Assembly: GCF_020524905.1 (NCBI RefSeq)
Contig: NZ_JAIVKI010000012.1
Coordinates: forward strand, 1-64,000
Reading direction: 5' to 3'
DNA: 64,000 nt
Origin: Microbulbifer variabilis
GTDB taxonomy: Bacteria; Pseudomonadota; Gammaproteobacteria; Pseudomonadales; Cellvibrionaceae
Of this stretch, positions 45,889 through 54,296 are shown one piece after another (the stretch's first letter is position 1; every line of letters begins with the position of its first letter). A program made the position numbers and the translations under genes. The notes beneath the pieces were generated by a model. The model made no database searches, was not told the origin of the DNA, and worked only from the letters and a program-made list of their open reading frames with translations.

Positions 45889-47523
45889 TCACCAAGTTTT
45901 GGTTATATTTATTTTACTCCGGTCAAGATCGTGACGCCCAAGGATATGGTAATCACCACTAACAATAACCGGACGACTTATTACCCATGTATGGAGAATC
46001 AGTTCAATATGCTTTAAAAAATCTTTAATGAGTGGCTCAAGCTCTTCTTCAATTGCCTTGAAACCGAGAACATAATGTATAACCTGGTTAACTCGTCCAT
46101 TAATATCTGAGGAATTTTGATCATAAACCTGTAATGAATTCAGGAGAATTCTTAGTTGCTTGTATTCTCCTTTCCAAATACTACCGATTGAATCTAATAT
46201 TAAAAGAAGGTCCTTAAGCTCTAGAAATGCTTTATTTTTCAATGCCGAAATTGCTATATTTTGTTCAGAAGATAAATACATTCCTGGTTGATATGGTTCA
46301 ACTGGTCGGCCTATGTTAGACAGCAAGCTGGCTTTAATCCCACTCACTTCCCTGTCATGAAAACGAACCGCAAGAGGTTTCCAGAGATATCTACTAAATA
46401 CTGGTGAGTGCCATTTTGCTTCAATAACAACTTGTACCGGATCATCGAACGCATTAGGCATCCGTAAGATAATTTCATGTAGGTTAGATTTGGTGTTTAT
46501 TATCAAATCATAAGTTTCTGAATCTTCACTAATGAACTCTGGGTGTATCGCAATACGTTCACTGCCATTCTGCTTGAAGACTCCCTCAATATGACACAAT
46601 TCAAGCTCTTCACTTGCATTTGGTGGTAAGATCCGATGTTGAGACTTGGTACCATCCATTAGTATGGTCTCAGAATCTTCATATTGTATATTTTCTATTG
46701 GAACAACATTTAGTTGGAATAAATTACTATTCAAGTACACATCGTTCGGCCAGGTTGTTTCTAACAATATCACCAATTTTCCATCAGTCCATTCCTCCGG
46801 AGTTTGTAAAAACTCTAACATCATGAATGAATGCTGTTGTGGCATTTGAAAATATTGTCTAACTTCATATATTGTATTTATATTTGGTCTGTCATCTCTT
46901 CCTAAAGTCATTTTGCATCGATATTTTTTTCCATTGCTTAACTCTAGATAGATGTCCCGTTGAGATTCAGCTAATACCTGTTGCAATTTTAAGTTTTTAG
47001 ACCATTCATTACCTGTGTTAATGAAAATTTTTAATTTTTCTAATGCTAATGGTACTGACGCCATATTCTTGATATCAATTTCAAGCCTGGATCTCAGCAA
47101 TCCCTCACTTTTGACAGTTACATTATCTATCTCTACTGGATGAACAACGTGATCTATTTGGGTGCGAAATAGTGCATAATTGTTTTCATTATCACTTACA
47201 ATAAATGTTGTTCCTGCATTAATATGAGTAGGTTCATATGCTTGGTATCCACTCAGTTTAATTAGTCCCAATGCAGGTAGTGGGCTAGCCAAGTAAGGGT
47301 ATATCTGATTGAACAACCTCTGGTATAAAGAATTAATCGTTTGCTCTCCGGCAATTCGATTTCTAGCCATTAATAAGGCAATTGACTCAACGAGCTGTTT
47401 AATTTCCTGGCTACATTCTTCTAACGGAATATGCGCATATCGCTGGGTATAGTAATTTCTAAATTCTTCGATATGAGTAAGGTCATTACTTACTTCCTGT
47501 TTCAATTTGCTATTTATTTCCAT
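45889..47523 (-). CDS. tssF: TssF-like baseplate protein
   Basis: A 544-residue TssF/VasA-type protein. The N-terminal LTHIEEFRNYYTQRYAHIPL is the typical opening, and further hallmarks are AGTTFIVSDNEN, LRSRLEIDI and SPVFSRYLWKPLAVRFHD. The length is about 40-60 residues below many proteobacterial TssF proteins. It lies 4 bases before the DotU-like gene and 20 after the beta-helix gene. TssF and TssG form the T6SS baseplate wedge. Confidence 0.8.
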   Translation of the reverse strand: MEINSKLKQEVSNDLTHIEEFRNYYTQRYAHIPLEECSQEIKQLVESIALLMARNRIAGEQTINSLYQRLFNQIYPYLASPLPALGLIKLSGYQAYEPTHINAGTTFIVSDNENNYALFRTQIDHVVHPVEIDNVTVKSEGLLRSRLEIDIKNMASVPLALEKLKIFINTGNEWSKNLKLQQVLAESQRDIYLELSNGKKYRCKMTLGRDDRPNINTIYEVRQYFQMPQQHSFMMLEFLQTPEEWTDGKLVILLETTWPNDVYLNSNLFQLNVVPIENIQYEDSETILMDGTKSQHRILPPNASEELELCHIEGVFKQNGSERIAIHPEFISEDSETYDLIINTKSNLHEIILRMPNAFDDPVQVVIEAKWHSPVFSRYLWKPLAVRFHDREVSGIKASLLSNIGRPVEPYQPGMYLSSEQNIAISALKNKAFLELKDLLLILDSIGSIWKGEYKQLRILLNSLQVYDQNSSDINGRVNQVIHYVLGFKAIEEELEPLIKDFLKHIELILHTWVISRPVIVSGDYHILGRHDLDRSKINITKTW

Positions 47524-47543
47524 TTTCTACCCCAGCAGAACTA

Positions 47544-47933
47544 TTATTGTAATTTTATCATTGCGCCTTCAATTTTCACCAACCCTTTACCAGTGGCATT
47601 AATGATTCCAGACTTAATGTCAACCTTTCCCTTGGATGAAAAGGATAAGTTTGCTCCTGCTTCTAAATCACAATTGAGGCCGCTTTTTAACTTTGCACTT
47701 TTATTTGCTTTGCATTCGATGGTGTCGGCATTAACTATAAATCTTTTGCAGTTAAAGCTTATTTCATTTGGGTCTTGTGTAATAGTGCTAGTGCCAGAGG
47801 CACTTTCACTTGTAGTTTTAATGGAGTCTGATTGTATTAAAATTTGTTGCTTAGTTCTTGATGCTTTATTGTCTACTGTAATGACCACCCCATCTTTCTT
47901 GTTAAGCTCTATCCTACAAAATAGTGCACTCAT
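47544..47933 (-). CDS. Stand-alone beta-helix protein, possible spike shaft
   Basis: A 129-residue protein made of short strand-turn repeats: DGVVITVDNKASRTKQQILI, CKRFIVNADTIECKANKSAK and KGKVDIKSGIINATGKGLVK. The repeated I/V-x-I/V spacing and Asn/Gly/Ser turns resemble the triple beta-helix at the C-terminus of VgrG. VgrG in this operon lacks that part, so the helix may be supplied by this gene. It sits between tssK and tssF, with about 20 bases to tssF. It is not a recognised T6SS core family. Confidence 0.5.
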   Translation of the reverse strand: MSALFCRIELNKKDGVVITVDNKASRTKQQILIQSDSIKTTSESASGTSTITQDPNEISFNCKRFIVNADTIECKANKSAKLKSGLNCDLEAGANLSFSSKGKVDIKSGIINATGKGLVKIEGAMIKLQ

Positions 47934-47974
47934 AGTTATTCCTATATTTGAGCTATAGCGTAATAAAATGGCCT

Positions 47975-49297
47975 TTAATTGCTCGACAAATTTTCAGGTA
48001 GTTTTTTATATATAAAAAAACCCATCATTTTGTAACTTTCTTGTGCAAAGAACCCAATATTTCCGTCTCGGTGGATATACCTACGTTCACCCTCAGTTCC
48101 AAGTTTGAAACACTGAACTTCACGGCCGAACTCATAACCAAACCCTGGATTTTCCAACTTATGCAAACTAATTCCTTCTAGCGCATAGGTATTTATATCA
48201 TTTAAACGGTCCCTACTACTTAAAATGGGCATATTCGTATGATCTAATATTGGTTGTCCTTTTAAATCTACAACAAAATAGAGTGTATCGTTGGCCTGTA
48301 ATGATGGGGGCAATGGAACAGCATAGACTCCATCTTTTAGAACGAATTCATAGAGCTGATTATCACTTTTCTCTACTTTCATTCGCATATTGAGTTGACC
48401 AATTAAATATTTGAAGCAAGAGGCCAAGTCCCTATGTCTATAAGGTTCTGGATCACGTTCTGGCCATTCGCCACGGTACAACATAAGATCGGTTAGTAAA
48501 CTGTAAAGTGACTCATATAAATAATAGGGATGAAGCCTTAATTCACCACTTTTGGCTACTGAAATATTGAGGTTCTCCAGTAATCGCACGTTAGCTTGGA
48601 TTGCATGAAGACACTGTTTAATACTATACAAAATAGACTTTGGAAGGTTTTTTGCACCAAACTCCTGACGAAGATCAGCGCGAAAACGTAACATTACAGC
48701 CAGTAGTTGCCGCAACATTTCAGCCATATAAGGGCTATTTCCAATCTGTAACAATGGCGGAATATAATTGGTCGACACCTTCCAGCCAGAATCAAATTCT
48801 TTTTCAAAACAACCTAAACATCCTGTCTCTATCAGATCATGATCGTCTAATAAATATTCATATTCTCTTGGTAAAACTTGCTCACAGGATAAAATGATCT
48901 TGATGAATCTACGATTGATCGAATCAACCTTTGGCGTTAATGTTTTTACATTTCTTGGCCCATCAATAGTACGCTCTTGTAAAACATGATATATAACTGC
49001 GGGTTGATTAGCTTGTTTCAGCTCGACAGGAGAAGTAAGAAGGATTGAATTTCCTGGATAATTAACTAAAATGCCTTTCTTTGTTACCAACTTTAAACTT
49101 TTCAAACTTACTATCGATTCTTTCAATAAAAGACTGTGATCCCAATCAATACTACTAATACCGAAACTGGGTAAACCTGATAATTCTTGACGTTCTGATG
49201 CCTCTGCGATTAAGGACTTCTCTTGAGCCATTAAATGCTCTGGTAGCAGTGGTTGCCCTACCTCCCATTTAACTGGCGCCAGGCTTTCCTGTGACAT
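47975..49297 (-). CDS. tssK: TssK baseplate-membrane connector
   Basis: About 440 residues from the ATG at 49297, which has AGAGGA in front; an upstream frame extends it but lacks support. The TssK opening VKWEVGQPLLPEHLMAQEKSL is clear, then the shoulder domain strands (KKGILVNYPGNSILL), and the C-terminal head (NIGFFAQESYKMMGFFIYKK). TssK links the TssFG wedge to the TssL/TssM membrane complex. Its presence beside a TssL that lacks an anchor is notable. It follows the Hcp-like gene by about 130 bases. Confidence 0.85.
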   Translation of the reverse strand: MSQESLAPVKWEVGQPLLPEHLMAQEKSLIAEASERQELSGLPSFGISSIDWDHSLLLKESIVSLKSLKLVTKKGILVNYPGNSILLTSPVELKQANQPAVIYHVLQERTIDGPRNVKTLTPKVDSINRRFIKIILSCEQVLPREYEYLLDDHDLIETGCLGCFEKEFDSGWKVSTNYIPPLLQIGNSPYMAEMLRQLLAVMLRFRADLRQEFGAKNLPKSILYSIKQCLHAIQANVRLLENLNISVAKSGELRLHPYYLYESLYSLLTDLMLYRGEWPERDPEPYRHRDLASCFKYLIGQLNMRMKVEKSDNQLYEFVLKDGVYAVPLPPSLQANDTLYFVVDLKGQPILDHTNMPILSSRDRLNDINTYALEGISLHKLENPGFGYEFGREVQCFKLGTEGERRYIHRDGNIGFFAQESYKMMGFFIYKKLPENLSSN

Positions 49298-49430
49298 GAT
49301 AAATCCTCTAACTAAAATATATTTTTTATTTAGCTTTCCAGCTTTTATAACAATCTCATTTATAAGGTTATTATTTGGCATGAAAGAGGCACACAATTAG
49401 ATATATGCCCCTTTGTTAATGAGTTACTTA

Positions 49431-50063
49431 TTATTTTTTTCCGCCACCTGTATCCGTCTTAACTCCCCAAGGCTTTACATATTTTGCACTATCGCTTACC
49501 GCCAAATGGAACTGTTGTGCGGTGGGCTTGGGTGTGATCTCTATACAAACCCGGAATAATTCTGGAGTTTGAATGATGTCAGTTGCTTCTTGAGCCACAT
49601 CTATAGCTAGCTCAGTTGTGTCTGAAGAGCCATTGTATATCTTCTTAATTTCACCTTTATTGAAAGCAGTATTAGTATGCATGGCTTTAAAATATTTACC
49701 TGCCACTGGATCATACCTAGCACAAAATAATTCGAAATCCACATCCGTACATTCCATGTCTCTTTTACGTAAGAGGTCCAGGATTGTGCGATTTTCATAA
49801 CTAGTATAAAACGCAATTTGGATGGGGTCTGCATAACCGCCCGAGTAATAAATAGACTCAAGAATACCAACCGTTTTTGATATTTTTTCTACAGCGCTCT
49901 TTTCAGCTCCGCTATCAATTCCACAAAAATCAGGAACTTCAATATTTTGCTCAAGTGTTTTCTTTCCTACAATCATTTTTGTCATATGACCATAAGGTGA
50001 TTGGTCATCCTTTGCGGCATTAAACCCTTGACGCACACTCAAATTATGTATTTCTGCAGCCAT
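49431..50063 (-). CDS. Hcp-like tail-tube candidate
   Basis: A 210-residue protein in the usual position of hcp, directly downstream of the sheath genes. It has strand-rich segments and a DFELFCARYDPVAGKYFKAM stretch that resembles the Hcp YxP..gKyfKA region, but no other strong match to Hcp. It has two nearby Cys and a flexible Lys/Gly end. Function as tube monomer is inferred from position and size. It starts 55 bases after tssC. Confidence 0.5.
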   Translation of the reverse strand: MAAEIHNLSVRQGFNAAKDDQSPYGHMTKMIVGKKTLEQNIEVPDFCGIDSGAEKSAVEKISKTVGILESIYYSGGYADPIQIAFYTSYENRTILDLLRKRDMECTDVDFELFCARYDPVAGKYFKAMHTNTAFNKGEIKKIYNGSSDTTELAIDVAQEATDIIQTPELFRVCIEITPKPTAQQFHLAVSDSAKYVKPWGVKTDTGGGKK

Positions 50064-50118
50064 AAAGACTCTCCTTATAGTTTTTACTAAATTAACTAAT
50101 TTTTAAAATATTGTTATT

Positions 50119-52008
50119 TTAAGTTCTGACATCTAAGCTAAGCTCCACATCCATACCTTCAAATTGTCTATGGGGCATCACCGAGATTTTGCTACTATAC
50201 CAACCGACCAAACCCTCTTGCTCATCAGTCTCTACCTTGATCGATTTAAATGGGTAATAACGCAAGGTCAAGTCATCAGGATTAACTACTGTTGTAACAT
50301 ATTGTGAGAGCCATGTTTCAATAGAAGAATTGATATAGTCCTTTGTTGCAGTACTACCTACATTATCTCGCATAATACATTTAATATAATGAGCGATTCT
50401 GGTAATTGACATTGTGTAAGATAGATTCGCCACTAATTGGGAATTTTGTGAATCTATAGGATCTTTGAATTTTTTTGTTTTCTTTATTGACTGACTACTG
50501 AAGAAGCATGCATTGGATGACCCTTTTTTATAGATTAAGGGAATAAACCCAGCATTTGAATACTGCAATTCTTTATAGTCAGGTATTGTTAACTCAATAG
50601 GTGCTTTAACTTCTTGTTGACCATTTAATTTAAAATGATGTTGAGGTAGGTATTCTATTGTGCCCCCTCCTCTTGGTCCCCTTATATATTGACACCAACC
50701 TGTTTCTGTAAATGAGCGAATCATGTTCTTACAAAATAGGAAAGCTGCATTACACCAAAGGTAATCTTTATGTCCTTCATAGACATCTATTTTCTCTTCA
50801 AAACCAAATCCACCAGCATTTGCCTCAGGCTCATAGGGGGCTCTTAAAAGAAACTTCGGCAGTGTCAGCCCAATGTATGCAGCTTCTTCAGACTCTCTAA
50901 ACTGATTCCATTTTTCAAATCTTGGATGATTTAGATGAGCTTCTAAATCTTTAATTTCTGAAAGCTCCTTAATATCACTACAGGCAAAGAAATTTGGCCC
51001 TACTGATGAGATGAATGGAGCATGGCTTGCCGCTGAAACTTTTCCCATTGTGCTGAGAAAGCGACGATCTGAGTCGTTGTTATCGAATTCATATAAGCCC
51101 ATAATTGAACCATATGGAGATCCTCCATACTGATCATACTCGGAAACATATATTTTTTTGAATATCTCACTGTTAGTGAGATCCATAGAATTATTTTCTA
51201 GATCATCCCTAAGTTCATCTTTTGTGCAATCCAGAACATCAATCATAATATTGGCACTCCAGTCTGTACTTTCGATAAGTCCTTGCAGGCCCATCCAATT
51301 AGACTCTAGTACTTTGAAATTATCATTATGAATGATTGCATTTACATGCCGATTTATTTTTTCATCGATTTCAGCGCAGGCATTTGTCACTTTCTGTCGA
51401 ATATTTGCCATTGCTAAACCATCATTATCATTTTCAGGCAAAATATCATTAAAAAGCGCTGTAGCCATGCAACCTAAAAAATAATCTGCTGCTTGTTCAT
51501 TGTCATTTAAAATCAAATGTTTATCTGTTTTTAGCAGATCGCTAATTAGGGTTTCTTGCTTGGCAATTTTACTGATTCTTTTTACAGCTTTTGTAACTTC
51601 TTCACGCGCTGCCAACTCTAGAGATAAGTTACCTTCTGAATCGTTGTCATATTCTGCAATTGCAGCATTTGCATTATTGAATGCCGGTGTTAATGAATCA
51701 AGTGATGAACTTAGAGAGCTAACCATACTCTTATCCAGAACTTCATTATGTTGATCCATATATTCCTTTACAGTCTCACACTTTTCTTTTACTTCACCGA
51801 TATACCCTTTTAATAGATCATAGTTTTCACTTTCATCATAAGCTCTAGTACTATCTGATATACTGGCAAGCTGTTCTTTAAGCTCTTCAACCTTTTTTAT
51901 CCTGGCTTTTTTATTTAGAAGTGACCCTATTGTTTCTGGCATATAATTTAAGCTAGAACCAAGATCCATTACATGTTCATTCGGTACTGATATCACGTTA
52001 GATTCCAT
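50119..52008 (-). CDS. tssC: TssC-like sheath large subunit with a long N-terminal extension
   Basis: A 629-residue TssC. The family core starts near residue 225 with INRHVNAIIHNDNFKVLESNW, the equivalent of the FQxLExxWRGL segment that lies near residue 55 of usual TssC (about 490 residues). It ends with LRYYPFKSIKVETDEQ and MDVELSLDVRT. The extra first 170 or so residues are helical and coiled-coil-like (RIKKVEELKEQLASIS, EEVTKAVKRISKIAK) and unlike typical TssC. Joined to tssB by a TAATG overlap. It forms the contractile sheath with TssB. Confidence 0.88.
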   Translation of the reverse strand: MESNVISVPNEHVMDLGSSLNYMPETIGSLLNKKARIKKVEELKEQLASISDSTRAYDESENYDLLKGYIGEVKEKCETVKEYMDQHNEVLDKSMVSSLSSSLDSLTPAFNNANAAIAEYDNDSEGNLSLELAAREEVTKAVKRISKIAKQETLISDLLKTDKHLILNDNEQAADYFLGCMATALFNDILPENDNDGLAMANIRQKVTNACAEIDEKINRHVNAIIHNDNFKVLESNWMGLQGLIESTDWSANIMIDVLDCTKDELRDDLENNSMDLTNSEIFKKIYVSEYDQYGGSPYGSIMGLYEFDNNDSDRRFLSTMGKVSAASHAPFISSVGPNFFACSDIKELSEIKDLEAHLNHPRFEKWNQFRESEEAAYIGLTLPKFLLRAPYEPEANAGGFGFEEKIDVYEGHKDYLWCNAAFLFCKNMIRSFTETGWCQYIRGPRGGGTIEYLPQHHFKLNGQQEVKAPIELTIPDYKELQYSNAGFIPLIYKKGSSNACFFSSQSIKKTKKFKDPIDSQNSQLVANLSYTMSITRIAHYIKCIMRDNVGSTATKDYINSSIETWLSQYVTTVVNPDDLTLRYYPFKSIKVETDEQEGLVGWYSSKISVMPHRQFEGMDVELSLDVRT

Positions 52009-52532
52009 TACTCCTCTCCCTCTATCTTCAGCTGGTGATCCAATAGATTGTTTGATAACTTACTGTCACTCGCATAACTAGTTTCGAGTGCATTTTTAAG
52101 TGCATTAACTGCATCAGGGTTATTTATCAAACCTTTTAAAGCCTCTCTAAATTTTGCACTATTATTAATACTTGATAGCAAAGTATTTAAAGCTCTTTTT
52201 GATCGGACCATATCGTCCAGTGAGGTTATGCTTTTACAGACATTGAAGGGATGGAATGAATCAACATTTTTAATTGGTATTAGGTGTCTTTTTTCATCAT
52301 CATCCGTGACATTTACGTGGATTCCCATCTCCTCTATCACAGGATTTATATTGTTCCCTTTAAAGCTAATTATTTTCCTATCAGCTAAAGGTACTTTTTT
52401 ACTATTTGGCCCTGAGAAATCCCCCATGATTAAGATACGCAACGGCAGTTCTAGATTTTCAGGCTGTCCATTTATGTCGGTTTTATAACGTAAAGTCATT
52501 CTTGATTTAGGGATTGTGTCTTGTATCGCCAT
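52008..52532 (-). CDS. tssB: TssB sheath small subunit, first gene of the T6SS-like operon
   Basis: A 174-residue protein with the TssB/VipA pattern: IPKSRMTLRYKTDINGQPENLELPLRIL (in part) near the start, a GDFSGPNSKKVPLADRK turn, FHPFNVCKSITSLDDMVRSK, then LLSSINNSAKFREALKGLI. GCGGAGT precedes the ATG. As first gene of the long minus-strand operon, it should lie behind the operon promoter in the gap to 53098. Confidence 0.88.
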   Translation of the reverse strand: MAIQDTIPKSRMTLRYKTDINGQPENLELPLRILIMGDFSGPNSKKVPLADRKIISFKGNNINPVIEEMGIHVNVTDDDEKRHLIPIKNVDSFHPFNVCKSITSLDDMVRSKRALNTLLSSINNSAKFREALKGLINNPDAVNALKNALETSYASDSKLSNNLLDHQLKIEGEE

Positions 52533-53098
52533 TTGAGACTCCGCAGGTTAAATGTTAGACCTTTTATTTAAGACTTTTTGTTTACACTATGAACTTAAAT
52601 ACATTCTTACTTATTGTTTCTATAAAATCGATTACAGAGCCTTAAATTTTATTTCTTTAAATTCTACTTTATTACAAAATATTTCAGATTTATCATGGAA
52701 TCATTGTGAACTTTGCTTGCTCTTTATTGTACTGCAGGGTATCCCGAACAAATAATTTACTTTGTTTTTTGATTGTTATACCTTGGTAGTCAACTGAGTT
52801 ATTTAGATATAAGAAAAATACAGCCTATTTAATTTAAAGGTTATATATATTGAATATGCACTCAAAACAAGCGGCGTTAGCTTGCGCCGTTTTAGCAGTC
52901 CCTCAGAGGGAGGTTTTCCATTATTTAGTTTTTTCTACAACCGTACCGGCAACATGATCGCACGTATACTTTAAACCTGCCTCTCAAATATTATTACCAT
53001 ATAGAATACCCGCTGGTATTACGCTATCAATGCATTTATTTACACCAAGCTTTACCATTATTTCTCTTAATGTTAAAAACTAATATTTTCTTTGTAAG
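52533..53098. other. Promoter region of the T6SS-like operon
   Basis: A+T-rich, no gene. It carries an imperfect stem CGGCGTTAGCTTGCGCCG at 52873-52890 followed by TTTT (possible plus-strand terminator), next to CCCTCAGAGGG. The T6SS-like operon promoter should lie near 52540-52700. No operator or known motif seen. Confidence 0.4.
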
Positions 53099-53905
53099 TC
53101 ATAATTCAAGAGCCATTTTTTTGCTCATTGCCATAATTTTAACGCTATCAACTCTCTTCCATGTTCTATAAAAAGCGCTAATTTTTCCATATATGTCGTG
53201 TGATAGTTTTTTTAATGTTTCAAAACTTTGCTGCCCATAATCTGGATCAAAAGAGAGACACTTTGAACTTCGTTTAAATAAATTTAAGTTGCACCCATGC
53301 TTAAGCTTTATTGTTAAATTATGTGACACATAAATTTCTCCTCTGCCAAACCCACCAATAGTCAGAATAAGATAATCATAGCCACAGTCTATTGCAGTTC
53401 TAAACTGATTCTCTAATGTCCTTGCACTCAGGTAAATGGCATCCAATTTTGAGAAGCCATACATTTTACTTACGGTCAATTTTTCTCTGTCAAAGTTGCT
53501 ACTATATTCTTTATATTTATTGGCATAGTAATTTTTTTTTGAGCAAAATTTTTCATCTCTTTCCCATTTATAGTTTTTATTATTGCTGATTTTGCTTATC
53601 CAAGCACAGCAATGAGCCCAAGAATCATACCCTCCATTATCCTTTTGCCTTATTTTAAGGTCTCTATATTGATACCCATTCTCATCTATATAAAAACCAC
53701 TTGAATCAGAATTGTCTTTTCTCGTACTTGCTTCTATCTGCTTATTTAAATCATCTATTAAATACACCCTCCCCCTCCTTGTTTTTTTAAATTGTCTTAA
53801 GAGTTTTACGCCAGATTCATTTTCAATTCCATGGTATCTAGTATGCATATTTTCATTTGGTGTACGATTACATTGGACATCATTGCATTTCATAAAATTT
53901 TTCAT
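53099..53905 (-). CDS. Island protein of unknown function behind a simple-sequence repeat
   Basis: A 268-residue basic protein without signal peptide. It has six or more Cys (KCNDVQC, HCCAW, KFCSKK, DCGYDYL) and aromatic-rich segments (RTLENQFRTAIDCGYDYLIL). Not recognised. A stretch of 12 GAGGT units lies about 216 bases upstream of the ATG. It stands between the T6SS-like operon and the aerolysin-type gene, on the same strand as both. A toxin or immunity role is only a possibility. Confidence 0.45.
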   Translation of the reverse strand: MKNFMKCNDVQCNRTPNENMHTRYHGIENESGVKLLRQFKKTRRGRVYLIDDLNKQIEASTRKDNSDSSGFYIDENGYQYRDLKIRQKDNGGYDSWAHCCAWISKISNNKNYKWERDEKFCSKKNYYANKYKEYSSNFDREKLTVSKMYGFSKLDAIYLSARTLENQFRTAIDCGYDYLILTIGGFGRGEIYVSHNLTIKLKHGCNLNLFKRSSKCLSFDPDYGQQSFETLKKLSHDIYGKISAFYRTWKRVDSVKIMAMSKKMALEL

Positions 53906-54120
53906 AATTACACATTGTTACAAATTACATGCTGACCTTTTTCCGAATACCTTTTGAGGGAATATTGCAAGCATTTTGCTCCATTATTACCGACCCTGAA
54001 AATCTTCATAATTTAACTAGCGGGCCTACGAATACCTTGAATACAGTGTAAAACATTGCACTCTAGTAATATTAAGCCCGGAGCGCTGCTTTTACTTTCA
54101 GCTAGCAGCGTTAAAATTTT

Positions 54121-54180
54121 GAGGTGAGGTGAGGTGAGGTGAGGTGAGGTGAGGTGAGGTGAGGTGAGGTGAGGTGAGGT
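54121..54180. repeat. Twelve perfect copies of GAGGT
   Basis: The plus strand reads GAGGT twelve times without a mismatch, with a partial unit after. On the minus strand it is ACCTC. A pure five-base repeat of this length is prone to slippage in replication. It is non-coding: upstream of the 53099-53905 gene and downstream of the aerolysin-type gene. Confidence 0.98.
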
Positions 54181-54216
54181 GAGCAATGATTTTCAACCTA
54201 ACTCTACTTGTGAACT

Positions 54217-54254
54217 AGGTTAACCAACCTGCTCCCACTCTGATTGGTTAACCT
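54217..54254 (-). terminator. Perfect 11-bp stem-loop after the aerolysin-like gene
   Basis: AGGTTAACCAA pairs with TTGGTTAACCT across a 16-base loop, 43 bases after the stop codon; one more bulged step extends the stem. There is no T-run, so termination is probable but unproven. Confidence 0.55.
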
Positions 54255-54296
54255 TAGTGCTATTATTCTAGAATTATCTATTTTCTAAATTTTAGA

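Larger units (their letters stand above)
53906..54296. other. Intergenic region with tandem pentamers and two stem-loops
   Basis: Contains the CGCTGC/GCAGCG stem (54084-54110), the GAGGT tract and the aerolysin terminator. The space between the tract and the 53905 start is the presumed promoter of the downstream gene. Confidence 0.5.

Noticed and set aside
52873-52890. CGGCG/CGCCG stem followed by TTTT
   Set aside because: It could terminate a plus-strand transcript, but no plus-strand gene lies upstream, so I only mention it in the gap.
54121-54180. Tandem pentamers considered as CRISPR or mobile-element repeats
   Set aside because: The repeats are contiguous with no spacers and there are no cas genes; a simple-sequence repeat explains it.
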